Assembly: GCA_002747395.1 (NCBI GenBank)
Contig: PDPE01000036.1
Coordinates: 18,766-82,765 of the forward strand
DNA: 64,000 nucleotides
DNA from: Pseudomonadota bacterium
GTDB taxonomy: Bacteria > Pseudomonadota > Gammaproteobacteria > Pseudomonadales > Oleiphilaceae
Direction: 5' to 3'
In this document: in pieces, positions 26,221 to 35,284 of the stretch
Numbering within the stretch: position 1 is the first letter of the stretch
Layout: each line of letters opens with the position of its first letter
Position numbers and translations under genes: made by a program
The notes under the pieces: model-generated
The model's database searches: none
Told to the model about the DNA's origin: nothing
Seen by the model: only the letters and a program-made list of their open reading frames with translations

Positions 26221-27326
26221 CGCACCCGTTCCATATCAACAGTATCAACAAAATCGATAGGTAATGTCATAACTGCCTGGGCCATTTTTTTCATATCCCG
26301 CTTCGATGTCCCGATACCAAAGGGTAAGTAAAGGGCATGTTTTGCCCAGAACTCAGCCCCTATAAAGCACCCCTGTTTCAGGTTTACATAAGGTGTCAGG
26401 TTGTAAATACAGCCATAGTTACTTGCCGCGCCGATATTGAGCTTTTTGATCTCGGAGAGCACTCGATCTCTATCATGGACTAAAATGACATTTTGAGCGG
26501 GGAAGAGTCCGTCCTCAGGTTGAACAAGATTGCCCTCCAAAATCGAGTTGATTGTGTTAAAAATCTGTTGTTTTCTGTTCATCCGCTTTGGCAGTGAATG
26601 AAGCTGGGACAGGCCAAGGGCGGCATTGATATCGCTCATTCTCAGATTGGAACCTGGCAATTCGATATCGCCGGTTTTTCTCCAGTTAATGCCACCCTGG
26701 TCAATCAGGCGTATGCTGTTTTTCTGCGTTTCCTCGTCATTGGTAAACAGGGCACCGCCTTGCCCGGTAGTGATAAGTTTGGGTACGCTAAAGCTGGTGA
26801 TGGCAATATCCCCGCCACTGGCACCGCAGGCTCGTGCTGTTGTCCTGCCCAGGCTCCATGCCGCATCTTCAATAATCTGAAGGTTGTTTTTTCTACAGAA
26901 GTCGATGGTTTCTTCGTAACTGCCTGCTATATTGCCTAAAAACGAGATATAGCAGACTGCTTTGGTGTCTGGTGAAAGTGCTGCCCTGATGGTGTCGGTG
27001 TCAATACACCCATGATGCGGGTTGATATCCACCAACCCGGGCTTGAGCCCCACTGTCTTGAATGCGTTGATAACAGAGACTACACCATAAGCAGGTACGA
27101 GAATTTCGTCGCCCGGTTTTAACCCGATAGCTTTTGCGGCGATAGACAGGGCCACCGTGCCACTGATAGTCGGGATCGCGTAGTTTCTTTTGGTCAGTCT
27201 GGCAAGTTGGTCTCCAAACTTTTCCGCAGTCTTACCCGGGCCTACAAAGCTGGATGTAAGTTGAGATGAGACGGCCGTAACGTCTTTTTTGGTGATTTTT
27301 GGTTCAGCCAGTGGAATAAACTGCAT
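26217..27326 (-). CDS. DegT/DnrJ/EryC1-family sugar aminotransferase
   Basis: A 369-aa PLP enzyme: IPLAEPKIT start, SGTVALSIAAKAIGLKPGDE, EDAAWSLG, and the PLP lysine in SFSVPKLITTGQGG (about residue 186), shorter by one residue than the usual FHxxK loop. It transfers an amino group to a nucleotide keto-sugar. It is distinct from PseC (4474-5670), sharing only the fold. Overlap with the formyltransferase gene and a 2-bp gap from the methyltransferase gene upstream place it in one long minus-strand operon. Confidence 0.85.
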   Translation of the reverse strand: MQFIPLAEPKITKKDVTAVSSQLTSSFVGPGKTAEKFGDQLARLTKRNYAIPTISGTVALSIAAKAIGLKPGDEILVPAYGVVSVINAFKTVGLKPGLVDINPHHGCIDTDTIRAALSPDTKAVCYISFLGNIAGSYEETIDFCRKNNLQIIEDAAWSLGRTTARACGASGGDIAITSFSVPKLITTGQGGALFTNDEETQKNSIRLIDQGGINWRKTGDIELPGSNLRMSDINAALGLSQLHSLPKRMNRKQQIFNTINSILEGNLVQPEDGLFPAQNVILVHDRDRVLSEIKKLNIGAASNYGCIYNLTPYVNLKQGCFIGAEFWAKHALYLPFGIGTSKRDMKKMAQAVMTLPIDFVDTVDMERVR

Positions 27327-27328
27327 GA

Positions 27329-27871
27329 TCAGGCCTTTCCTGCCTGCATATTCAGATTGAAAAGCACGCCTTTTTCCTTATCCATATGTGGGAAATAAGC
27401 CTGTGAAAAGTCATCAATATGGCTATGTTCGGTGGTGCGCCAGTCCCAGAGTTCACAGTTTTTATAGCCGTTATCCTCAAGGAGTTTTTTCAGGGAAGGC
27501 GCGTCAAAGGTGGTTTTATGGTAAAGGGTGTCAGCACCCCTTACCTGCCATTTTCCATAGAGTGTACCGAGAAAAAAATCCAGAGAGAGTCCTGCATTAT
27601 ATAGTTTGCACAGGGTCGCGAAATTGGGAACGGAAAGGCGAAGTATGCCACCCGTTTTTAGTACTCGTCGCCATTCACCAAGCACCTCAGGTATGGTTTC
27701 CCGATCAAAATACGTCAGCACTTGACAGGCATAAATCAGTGAAACGGAATCATTGTCAATAAAAGACAAGTCAGCTATGTCGGAGTGATAATCGATATGG
27801 GGGAAGTCTGCAAGATCGATATGGATAAAACCCGGTATATGTCTTTTGCCGCAACCCAGATGTAATTTCAT
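27329..27871 (-). CDS. Small SAM-dependent methyltransferase-like protein
   Basis: At 180 aa this protein starts directly with the SAM loop, LHLGCGKRHIPGFIHIDLAD, and has VLTYFDRETIPEVLGEWRRVLKTGGILRLSVP as motif post-II. This is the short family common in glycan clusters (Methyltransf_11-like), sometimes called predicted SAM-dependent methyltransferases. Some members are non-catalytic. It sits between the nucleotide-sugar dehydrogenase and the aminotransferase in the same operon. Confidence 0.75.
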   Translation of the reverse strand: MKLHLGCGKRHIPGFIHIDLADFPHIDYHSDIADLSFIDNDSVSLIYACQVLTYFDRETIPEVLGEWRRVLKTGGILRLSVPNFATLCKLYNAGLSLDFFLGTLYGKWQVRGADTLYHKTTFDAPSLKKLLEDNGYKNCELWDWRTTEHSHIDDFSQAYFPHMDKEKGVLFNLNMQAGKA

Positions 27872-27886
27872 TGTTTCCGGCCTTTG

Positions 27887-29242
27887 CTAACTGGTGAGTG
27901 ACTTTAGTGTGTCGAGGAATGGGGCATCAAATTCTTTTTGATGGTTGACACCAAATGCAAGGTAATTGGGTAGATGGTCACTGGTGTTTTTCGGAACCAT
28001 CCGCCAATAGTCGATCACGGTTGTATCCTGATATTTCTCAAAAGAGAGTTTACCTATAACTGGCAAGGGTTGTAACAACAGGCAAATGGACTGTTTCAGG
28101 CATTCGTCCGCTTCGTTGGCTGTACGCACCTGTTTGCCGGTGTGGCGGTAGTGTGACTGAAATACATCAGATGCCAATGGATCAAAGATCACAAACTCTA
28201 ACCCTTCTCCGGTCAGGCGGTTGACAATTTCCAGGGCAAATGACTCTTCTATCAGTGGCGTGCCCACCTTGTAAGCAACTCCGATCAGGCCGATGGTTCG
28301 TTTTCCGCTATTTACCAGATGTTGCAGTTTTTCTATCAGGTACTGGCTGTGATACTGATTAAAGCGGTGTACCGCTTCCGGTATCAATGGCTTCAACCCG
28401 ATACTGTTCAGTAATGACGACAGTGCAATATTGTCTCTTGGCCAGCATGGGCCACCGTAGGGGGTTGCGCCCTTGAAAAAACGCTTGCCCAGCCGGAATG
28501 AAAGGGCGTTGGTTACATTGTCTACGTTGGTTCCCGGCATTTCATTGCATGTTTGTGCCAGCATATTCGAGAATGATACCCGCATGGTTTCATGGGTGTT
28601 AGAGGCCAGTTTGGTAATCTCCGCCTCTGTTGGATTCATGCGAACAATAGGTGCGTTATTGCCCAGCAATTTTTTTTGAATGGACTCCAGAAGGTTCCCG
28701 CTTTTTTTACAATGCTCACCTATCAGTATGTAATCCGGAGTGACGATTCCCTTTAGTATTTCTCCCTGGGCGATAAACAGCGGGTTATAACAGAAGCCGA
28801 TGTCGATCCCTGCCGTTTTCCCTGATGCCTGCTCCAAAACAGGAATGATGTCGTTTATTGAGGAACCTGGCATAACAGTGCTAACCACCACAAGGGTATG
28901 AAAGCCGGGTTTGTTTGCCAGGTGTTTCCCGATGGAACGTACGGCATCCAGTATGTAGCGATTGCTAAACCCGCCTGATTCGTTGGTGTGGGTGGGTACA
29001 ATAATAAAGCTGAGATCACTGCAGGATACGGCGTACCCGGCATCAAGGGTAACGGTCAGCCTTGCCCTGTTAGCGTCAATCAGGGCTTGTACACCGGGTT
29101 CACCAAAGGTGATCTGATCGGTATTCATTCTGTCAACCAGGTGTTTGTCGGTATCAACACCCGTGACCTTGAACCCCGCTTTGAGCAGACTGGCTATCAG
29201 CGTGATGCCAACCTTTCCTATTCCAAAAACTGAAACTTGCAT
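27887..29242 (-). CDS. UDP-glucose/GDP-mannose dehydrogenase family protein, copy 1
   Basis: Oxidises the C6 hydroxyl of a nucleotide sugar to the acid with two NAD. The 451-aa protein has GIGKVGITLIASLLKAG (NAD loop), STVMPGSS, NPTEAEITKLASNT and the catalytic cysteine in YGGPCWPRDN (about 268-277). ATG at 29242 is used because the two codons before it start with TTG. It is a clear paralogue of the protein at 33549-34865, with the same motif spacing. Sugar specificity (glucose, N-acetyl-hexosamine or mannose) is not readable from the motifs. Confidence 0.84.
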   Translation of the reverse strand: MQVSVFGIGKVGITLIASLLKAGFKVTGVDTDKHLVDRMNTDQITFGEPGVQALIDANRARLTVTLDAGYAVSCSDLSFIIVPTHTNESGGFSNRYILDAVRSIGKHLANKPGFHTLVVVSTVMPGSSINDIIPVLEQASGKTAGIDIGFCYNPLFIAQGEILKGIVTPDYILIGEHCKKSGNLLESIQKKLLGNNAPIVRMNPTEAEITKLASNTHETMRVSFSNMLAQTCNEMPGTNVDNVTNALSFRLGKRFFKGATPYGGPCWPRDNIALSSLLNSIGLKPLIPEAVHRFNQYHSQYLIEKLQHLVNSGKRTIGLIGVAYKVGTPLIEESFALEIVNRLTGEGLEFVIFDPLASDVFQSHYRHTGKQVRTANEADECLKQSICLLLQPLPVIGKLSFEKYQDTTVIDYWRMVPKNTSDHLPNYLAFGVNHQKEFDAPFLDTLKSLTS

Positions 29243-29256
29243 TACCAAAAAATCCG

Positions 29257-30225
29257 TTAAACAAATGGTTGTATGGGGATAGCTGAATGAATAGGGGATT
29301 CGGGGTTTTGAAATATGCCCTGTTCTACGGCTTTTGCTACTTCTAAAAATGTTTGTTCAATCGAAGTGGTGGGCAGGTTGCCGAATCGATGGATAAACCT
29401 GCTTCCGTCAACACGGTAGTCGCGCAAATCCGGTACCTTATCGACATAGTGTACTTGCATATCAGGGTAATGCTTGTGAACGGTGTTGATCAGTGCTGAT
29501 TTGGTCAGGTTTTCAGCGACGACATTATAGACCTCCGTGCCACTCCGGGGCGGGTTATCCACAACCTTGCCGATACAGCGGATTGCATCCCGCAATGACA
29601 GGTAAGGTCGCCATGCTTCCGGTGTATAGATTTCAATTTCCTGATTTAACGCGCAGGCTCTGGCGATTTCGTTTACCAGCAAATCAAAACGCATTCGGGT
29701 ACTCGGCCCGCATAGTGTGCCCAGGCGGAGAATGGTGCAGGGTTTGGTAAATTGGCCGAGCAGGTAGGCTTCAGTACTGACTTTTGCTTCGGCATAGCCG
29801 GATAGCGGGTTCAAATCGGAAGATTCATTGGCTAACGCATTGGGGGCTGAAACGCCATAGTTACTGCAGGTGCTTATAAATATAACCTGTTTTATCTCTG
29901 ATTCTTCTGCGAGATGCAGACAGTTCCCGGGTGCTACCAGGTTAATTTCTTCTGCAATATCCGGAGCTGTGTTGCATGCCGGTTCACCAACGATACCGGC
30001 CAGATAGATCAGGCAATCTGCTTTCTGAATCTGTTCTTTTATGGCAGATGCGTTTCTTACATCGCCTCTGACAATTTCCAGGGCTGGACTGGAATACCCG
30101 AATAGCAGTGCTTCCCCCCCATAAAACATGTTATCAAATGCAATAACATCATGGCCTTCACAAAGCAGGTGTCGGGTTAACTGGCTGCCCAGGTAACCGG
30201 CGGCACCGGTAATCAGAATGTTCAT
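29257..30225 (-). CDS. NAD-dependent epimerase/dehydratase (extended SDR)
   Basis: A 322-aa extended SDR: ILITGAAGYLGSQLTRHLL (NAD loop), YLAGIVG, STCSNYG (catalytic Ser/Thr), YAEAKVSTE (a Tyr-x3-Lys with Tyr at 145) and LRLGTLCGPSTRMRFD. Relatives act as sugar-nucleotide 4-epimerases or dehydratases. ATG at 30225 begins at the fold; an in-frame TTG at 30258 would add 11 residues and overlap the upstream gene. It follows the GT-A protein and precedes the dehydrogenase in one operon. Confidence 0.8.
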   Translation of the reverse strand: MNILITGAAGYLGSQLTRHLLCEGHDVIAFDNMFYGGEALLFGYSSPALEIVRGDVRNASAIKEQIQKADCLIYLAGIVGEPACNTAPDIAEEINLVAPGNCLHLAEESEIKQVIFISTCSNYGVSAPNALANESSDLNPLSGYAEAKVSTEAYLLGQFTKPCTILRLGTLCGPSTRMRFDLLVNEIARACALNQEIEIYTPEAWRPYLSLRDAIRCIGKVVDNPPRSGTEVYNVVAENLTKSALINTVHKHYPDMQVHYVDKVPDLRDYRVDGSRFIHRFGNLPTTSIEQTFLEVAKAVEQGIFQNPESPIHSAIPIQPFV

Positions 30226-30254
30226 TGTTTCAAGCTGTTCCGGTTTGTGGTTCG

Positions 30255-31949
30255 TCAAAAGAGAACCATATAATCGGTTCCCTCGGCTTTGCCCTGTTTT
30301 TCCAGGATTACTCTTATTTCCTCTGCATAAATGGATGCAACCAGATAAAAACAGTTGTCTTCGGGGAAAACCCTGTCCCGCTTGTAGACGGGTAAATCTA
30401 ACAGATAGTCAGGACAAGTGCTATCGGTTCCGTGAATGAAACCGGCAATGGCTACGCCATGATTGATCAGGTGTGTACAGTGAATTTTCCCTCTTTCTCC
30501 TGCACCCCATATATAGCACTTTTTATCTGAATGTCGTGATCGCAGATAATTGGCTGTCTGTTGGTGAGCTCGAAGATAGTGCCGGTAAATTCTGTCCTGA
30601 TCATCTTTTTCCAATTTCTCAAGCTGTTGTGTAGATAGAATACTTGACGGTTTTGAAGCTGCAAAACCCGGTTTTTTATAATCTGGCGGAACCCTCTCCC
30701 AGTGCGCTCGTGTGACTTGTGTAAAGGGGAGATCAAAACCCGCCAACCCCCAACCTGAGTCATTAAATACAAAATGATCACCGTTCTCTTTCATCTGGAA
30801 ATCGAACAGGAATAAAGTCATGTAGGGGATGTGGTACAGGGCTTTGTTCTCGTTGATAACATAGGTGTTTGACTTGACTGGAGTGCCCAGGGTGTGGTCG
30901 ATATGATAGTGAGGATACTCATTTGACAAGCTTACTTCATCCAGGCTCGCATAATGACAGGTGATGCTGAAAAGGGAATCCAGGTGGAAACTGAATACAT
31001 CCAGTTCACTATATCCCGATACCCTGGCCCAGTCATCCCGGTGCAGTAACTGAAAATCGCCACATGCCCAGGTATGCAGATGGGTTATTGCCAGACTGGT
31101 ATCGCAGAGGCTGTCGTCGCTGGCATCTGTATCCGGTTCTGGCTCACTGATTGCGCGCACTCCGTCAGAATAGTTGATCTGGAAACACAGGTCTCTGGCT
31201 TTTCCAAGCATTTCCTCCGGGCTTTCGAGGTCGAGTACCTTCCTGTCAATATCCCATCGATTGGAACGATACAGTTTGCCAGGTTGCATCTGGTCGCTGG
31301 TGATAAACTGAAACAGTTCATCTGAAAGCAGTACGTCAATGTTGGTTGACAGGATATAGTTACCTCTTGCTCTTCTGATGCCGGCATTTTTGCCTATCAT
31401 CTGGTATAGCGGGAGGTTTTCCGAAAGGGTGTAGTGCGCGTGTATTTCCGGTGGTACCCGAACGATGATAACCGAAACAAAGGGGTGCTGCTCTACAAAG
31501 TTAAAGGCTTCTTTTACAGGTGGTCTGTCACCGGGCGGGTTCCACTCGACAATAATCAGTTCGACCTTTGTTTCATGGCGTTCGGACAACCAATAAATAC
31601 AATCAATAAATGCCTGTGTTCTTTCCTGCATTCTTTCAACATGATTGTCATTTCTGGTGATGGTTACAATACTCAAGGGTAATTGCGGGGTATGGCCAGA
31701 TAAAAAGGCGCGATACTCATTCAGGTCTATATCCTTGCTGAAAGGCAGAGTAAAGGGAGCACACTTTCCTAGTACGCCAAAGGGTTCAAATACAGACTGG
31801 TACAGTGCTTTCAGGTCTTCCTGTCCATCTGGAAACTGCGTTGATCGCTGGTAGGCCTTGTGAACGTAGTTTGCCGGCCAGATAATGCTTTCAAAAGAGT
31901 AAAGGGCGTTGGTCATCGGGTTATCCAGGTTGGCATCGGGCTTGTTCAT
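30255..31949 (-). CDS. GT-A-type glycosyltransferase-like protein with C-terminal Rossmann module
   Basis: Residues about 90-300 of this 564-aa protein are GT-A-like: LPLSIVTITRNDNHVERMQ, KVELIIVEWNPP, GKNAGIRRARGNYILSTNIDVLLS, with the Asn-Ile-Asp taking the DxD place, then a long acidic insert. Residues about 475-564 are a small Rossmann-like module, KCYIWGAGERGKIHCTHLINHGVAIAGF, shared with the C-terminus of the next gene and the N-terminus of the sulfotransferase-fold protein. No membrane segment. Function beyond a probable glycan role is unknown. Confidence 0.7.
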   Translation of the reverse strand: MNKPDANLDNPMTNALYSFESIIWPANYVHKAYQRSTQFPDGQEDLKALYQSVFEPFGVLGKCAPFTLPFSKDIDLNEYRAFLSGHTPQLPLSIVTITRNDNHVERMQERTQAFIDCIYWLSERHETKVELIIVEWNPPGDRPPVKEAFNFVEQHPFVSVIIVRVPPEIHAHYTLSENLPLYQMIGKNAGIRRARGNYILSTNIDVLLSDELFQFITSDQMQPGKLYRSNRWDIDRKVLDLESPEEMLGKARDLCFQINYSDGVRAISEPEPDTDASDDSLCDTSLAITHLHTWACGDFQLLHRDDWARVSGYSELDVFSFHLDSLFSITCHYASLDEVSLSNEYPHYHIDHTLGTPVKSNTYVINENKALYHIPYMTLFLFDFQMKENGDHFVFNDSGWGLAGFDLPFTQVTRAHWERVPPDYKKPGFAASKPSSILSTQQLEKLEKDDQDRIYRHYLRAHQQTANYLRSRHSDKKCYIWGAGERGKIHCTHLINHGVAIAGFIHGTDSTCPDYLLDLPVYKRDRVFPEDNCFYLVASIYAEEIRVILEKQGKAEGTDYMVLF

Positions 31950-31950
31950 G

Positions 31951-31984
31951 GTCAGTGTCGAGTCATAGTCAGTGTCGAGTTATT
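31951..31984. repeat. Tandem duplication, 2 x 17 nt
   Basis: GTCAGTGTCGAGT begins both 17-nt units right upstream (minus strand) of the GT-A-like gene; immediately beside it ATCATGGTT(G/A)GC recurs about 22 nt apart (31987-32019). The 108-bp gap holds nothing else. Confidence 0.75.
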
Positions 31985-32057
31985 TATCATGGTTGGCTGA
32001 GCTATTGATCATGGTTAGCATTATGCCATTAAAAGTAAGAGGAATGGTTATTACAGA

Positions 32058-33479
32058 TCAATAGCAGTAGTCGGTGTTATATTGCAGCCCCTGATTATGG
32101 AGAGCTTGCTGTATTTCATTGACAAACATGGAGCCTATTATAACAAAGGGCCTGTCACCCGGTTTTTTGCTGACCTGATCAATCGGACTGCCTGTCACAG
32201 GCAACGACATAAACAGCCTTCCTGCCTTATCGGCATTGCTGTCGGCAAAGCCGGTAATTTCGATGTGGTTGCGTTTTAGAAATATCACCAGCCGCTCGGC
32301 CATTTGCCCTGTTCCCCAGATGATTATCGGTCGACAGGTGGCCTGACTTTGCCTTATCCGGTCAAGAAAGGTGGCTGCCAGGGTGTCTTGAATGGTATCC
32401 ATCGCGCTTGATATTCTGCCTTCTTCCAGATGCTTTACCGCGCTTTCGATTGCCCGGGAAAATTCCACGTGGTCTGTCACAGTTGAAATATCCTGAGGCA
32501 GATAGCGCTCATTGCGCCAAAGCAATGTTCTGAAAACATCAATGGCCTTATCTGGTTCAGTCTCTGCTTCAGAGGGCGTTGAGCCAGGCTGTACGGATTG
32601 TTGCCGAAGGTAAGCTGTAAATTCTTTTTCAGGGGAGGGGGTGCAATGGGTGGCGAGTGTTCGCTGGTTTTCCGCGTTGTTTTCAACCAGTTCCCTTTGT
32701 TTAAGCAGGTGCGTGCAGCCTTGCTCCAGCCCGAGTATATGGCCTTGTGCAAGGTTCCGGTTCATTCCCGCTTCATCACCCTGAGTAATATCCTGCCAGC
32801 CTCTGGCATGCCCGGCATAACCATGAATCGGGTGAAGCAATGCAAAGTCCTGAGAGGCATCAATAACCAGTGCGTTGCTCTCCCGTGCCTTCCAGATCAG
32901 CCAGTTGTCCCACTGCATTCGACCTATTGCAAAGTCGGGGATACAGTCAAACAGGGTTCGGTTAAACAGAAACAGATCCACCGCATTTGGCCCATCCCAG
33001 CTACCAGACTGGTCAACAATGCTGTCCAGATCGCTCCTCCAGTGTTGTGACTGATTAACCAATGGAGTATTTAAAGGAATGTTTATTCTTCTGGCGGTGA
33101 GCAGAAAATCCTGTTTGATTTCCGATTGCAAAACACTTGCCAGTGTATCAATAAAGTCGGTGCGGAGAATAATATCGCTATTGATATAGGCAAGATACTC
33201 ACTACTACTGTGTTGTTTCGCGGTCTCGAACAATGAACTTACCAACGGAATCCCGGCAGGAGTGGTGTTGATATGACTGATAACGGTAGCACCAATTGAC
33301 CTTGCTGCGTCAATCACTCCCTTATCTTTGCCGAGTAACAGGATATTGAAGGTGAGTTTTCGGGATTTCTGGAGCTCATGCCAACTTCTCAACGCATTGA
33401 ATTGCATCGCCGCCGTTTCCCCTTCAAAGGGTTTGCAGGTGGTAAATAGCGTCAGTCGGGGTTCCGGTTTTGCCGTCAT
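32058..33479 (-). CDS. GT-A-like protein with C-terminal Rossmann module
   Basis: The N-terminal 260 residues of this 473-aa protein look like a diverged GT-A domain (LTLFTTCKPFEGETAAMQFNALRSW, ILLLGKDKGV, YLAYINSDIILRTDFIDTL with NSD as metal motif, MQWDNWLIWKARE). This type is often found in plant and bacterial glycan clusters. A linker leads to the C-terminal module IIIWGTGQMAERLVIFLKRN ... GFADSNADKAG (about 385-473). Both domains are cytoplasmic by appearance. Substrates unknown. Confidence 0.68.
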   Translation of the reverse strand: MTAKPEPRLTLFTTCKPFEGETAAMQFNALRSWHELQKSRKLTFNILLLGKDKGVIDAARSIGATVISHINTTPAGIPLVSSLFETAKQHSSSEYLAYINSDIILRTDFIDTLASVLQSEIKQDFLLTARRINIPLNTPLVNQSQHWRSDLDSIVDQSGSWDGPNAVDLFLFNRTLFDCIPDFAIGRMQWDNWLIWKARESNALVIDASQDFALLHPIHGYAGHARGWQDITQGDEAGMNRNLAQGHILGLEQGCTHLLKQRELVENNAENQRTLATHCTPSPEKEFTAYLRQQSVQPGSTPSEAETEPDKAIDVFRTLLWRNERYLPQDISTVTDHVEFSRAIESAVKHLEEGRISSAMDTIQDTLAATFLDRIRQSQATCRPIIIWGTGQMAERLVIFLKRNHIEITGFADSNADKAGRLFMSLPVTGSPIDQVSKKPGDRPFVIIGSMFVNEIQQALHNQGLQYNTDYCY

Positions 33480-33480
33480 C

Positions 33481-33525
33481 TGTTGAATAACAATCTGTTT
33501 AATGACAATCGGTTAAATGACATGG
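33481..33525. repeat. Tandem duplication, 3 x 15 nt
   Basis: Three 15-nt units (TGTTGAATAACAATC, TGTTTAATGACAATC, GGTTAAATGACATGG) stand directly before the minus-strand start of the GT-A-like gene, filling most of the 69-bp gap to the dehydrogenase gene. Confidence 0.8.
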
Positions 33526-33535
33526 CATTTGAATG

Positions 33536-33561
33536 AAAAAGCACCCGATCAGGTGCTTTTT
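33536..33561 (-). terminator. Rho-independent terminator embracing a stop codon
   Basis: On the minus strand GCACC (33552-33556) pairs with GGTGC (33541-33545), flanked by A5 before and T5 after. The TGA stop of the dehydrogenase gene lies in the 6-nt loop, so the 5' arm encodes the last residues. The hairpin extends to ten base pairs counting the A/T flank. Confidence 0.75.
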
Positions 33562-34865
33562 CCCATTCTGATCAAACGGATAGAATCAGGTAAAGATGAG
33601 GGTTCAACCAGTGACCAGGGGTCAATAATGGTGTGAACTTCGGTTTTTCCATGAAAAGCCGATTTGCCTGCAAATTCCGGCCAGGCTGTAGTGATAACGA
33701 CAACCGAAACCTGTGCCGTTGCCTCTTCCAGGTTATTTGCCCGAATGCATGAAGTTGGCAGCACGTTTTGGCTGTTTGGCATGGCTTCCGGATCAAAGGC
33801 GATGACGTTATATCCGGCATCAACAAGACGTTTGACCAGAAGCACGCCCTGGCTTTCCTCTATAACATCAGTGTCGGGTTTGTAAGACAGCCCCAGCACG
33901 GCGATTTTTTCGCCCGGATTACATGCACTCTGTATTTTATTGAACAGCCTTTCTACCTGGTGATTGTTTATCTTGTCGGTGGCCATGGCAAGGTCGCTGT
34001 TAGCACCAAGTTCCCGGCCCAGGGCAGCGAAGGCTTTATTGTCCCGGGGAAAGCACGGGCCACCATAGCCAAGGGCGGCTTTCAGGTATTTTTTTCCGAT
34101 ACGGGAGTCACTGCCTACGGCATCCATGACCACATCCACATCGGCATCAGGCAGTTGGTCGCAGTATTCCGATACCATATTGGCATAGGAAATTTTGGTT
34201 GTGACGTAGGTGTTTACCGATATTTTTGTCAGTTCGGCATTGGTGATATTCATACGCTTGATGGCCGGGGAGTTGTCGCAGCAAGTCACGTATACGGACT
34301 CAAGCACATCTCCGGCGTGGCTGTCTGATTCACCGATCAGAATAAAATCCGGGTTAAGCATGTTGCGAATGACACAGCCAAGGGCAATAAATTCGGGGCT
34401 GTAGCACAGGCCGATATCCCGGCCGACAGACTTGCCTGAGGACTTTTCAAGTGCCTGTTTTATGACTCCTCCGGTAGAGCCGGGCATGGTGGTACTGGTG
34501 ATGACCACCAGATGCCAGTTGGTTTTTCGGGCCAGAATTTCGCCAATGCTTTTTACGGCACCCAATAGAAAATCGTTGGAAAAAAAACCATCCTGCTGAC
34601 TCGGGGTTGGCAGTATGACAAAGGTGATGTCGGTTTCAGTGATTGCCCGATCATAGTCGGTTGTGGCCTGAAGCCGGCCATTGCTCTGATTGATAAACTC
34701 TTGCAGTTGAGGTTCGTTTACCGGTGCCTGGCCGGAATTGATTCGGTCAACAAAAGACCGGTTAATATCGAGGCCGATTACTTCATAGCCTTTTTTCGCA
34801 AAAACGGCGGCCATCGGGGAACCGAGTTTACCCAGCCCGATAACGGATATTTTTTGTTTATTCAT
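33549..34865 (-). CDS. UDP-glucose/GDP-mannose dehydrogenase family protein, copy 2
   Basis: A 438-aa UgdH/WbpA-type dehydrogenase: VIGLGKLGSPMAAVFAKKGYEV (NAD loop), STTMPGSTGG, SPEFIALG, NITNAELTKISVNTYVT, and the catalytic cysteine in YGGPCFPRDN (about 261-270). A NAD+ enzyme making a nucleotide uronic acid. The C-terminal lobe SYKPDTDVIEESQGV is standard. It is the first gene of the minus-strand operon facing the flagellins, and its own terminator follows. The paralogue at 27887-29242 differs in motif wording, so the two probably use different sugars. Confidence 0.86.
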   Translation of the reverse strand: MNKQKISVIGLGKLGSPMAAVFAKKGYEVIGLDINRSFVDRINSGQAPVNEPQLQEFINQSNGRLQATTDYDRAITETDITFVILPTPSQQDGFFSNDFLLGAVKSIGEILARKTNWHLVVITSTTMPGSTGGVIKQALEKSSGKSVGRDIGLCYSPEFIALGCVIRNMLNPDFILIGESDSHAGDVLESVYVTCCDNSPAIKRMNITNAELTKISVNTYVTTKISYANMVSEYCDQLPDADVDVVMDAVGSDSRIGKKYLKAALGYGGPCFPRDNKAFAALGRELGANSDLAMATDKINNHQVERLFNKIQSACNPGEKIAVLGLSYKPDTDVIEESQGVLLVKRLVDAGYNVIAFDPEAMPNSQNVLPTSCIRANNLEEATAQVSVVVITTAWPEFAGKSAFHGKTEVHTIIDPWSLVEPSSLPDSIRLIRMGKST

Positions 34866-35069
34866 TGTTTTTTCAAGTTCTTAACCAGGTTTAAGGCGAG
34901 TGAAGAAGGAGTAGGTTTTGACGAGCTGTATTTAATCTGGCATAGCGTTCTCTCCATTCCCGGCTATGTTAAAACATTTTCTCCTGATGGGAAAGGCTGC
35001 CAAAAATATAAGGGAAGGCAAGACAGGTGGCGCAAATGCAAGATACAGGAAATAAAACGATTTTTTTTG

Positions 35070-35096
35070 TAAAGTTTTAATTCATTTTGCCGCTAA
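35070..35096 (+). promoter_or_regulatory. Sigma-28 (FliA) promoter for flagellin 1
   Basis: TAAAGTTT at 35070-35077, an 11-nt spacer, and GCCGCTAA at 35089-35096 match the FliA consensus TAAAGTTT-N11-GCCGATAA except for one base. It lies 189 bp before the flagellin ATG. The whole gap 34866-35284 is 419 bp; no gene is supported in it, and the long leader after the promoter may carry post-transcriptional control. Confidence 0.85.
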
Positions 35097-35284
35097 CCTT
35101 TATTGCCCCTCTCGCGTAATTTCTACTTCATTGAAAAATCAAGAAAAAATTTCAAAAAACACCTCAAGAAAGTCTTTTATCTACCGATAACAGAATTAAC
35201 GGATGCGACGTACGGCTCACATTTGAGAAGACCGCATTCAGTTGATTTTATTTCAAACACATATAATCAAAAGGGGATGCAATA

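Noticed and set aside
34866..35284. Small gene (open frame 35103-35285) before flagellin 1
   Set aside because: No ribosome site, no family resemblance, and it lies in the leader downstream of a clear sigma-28 promoter.
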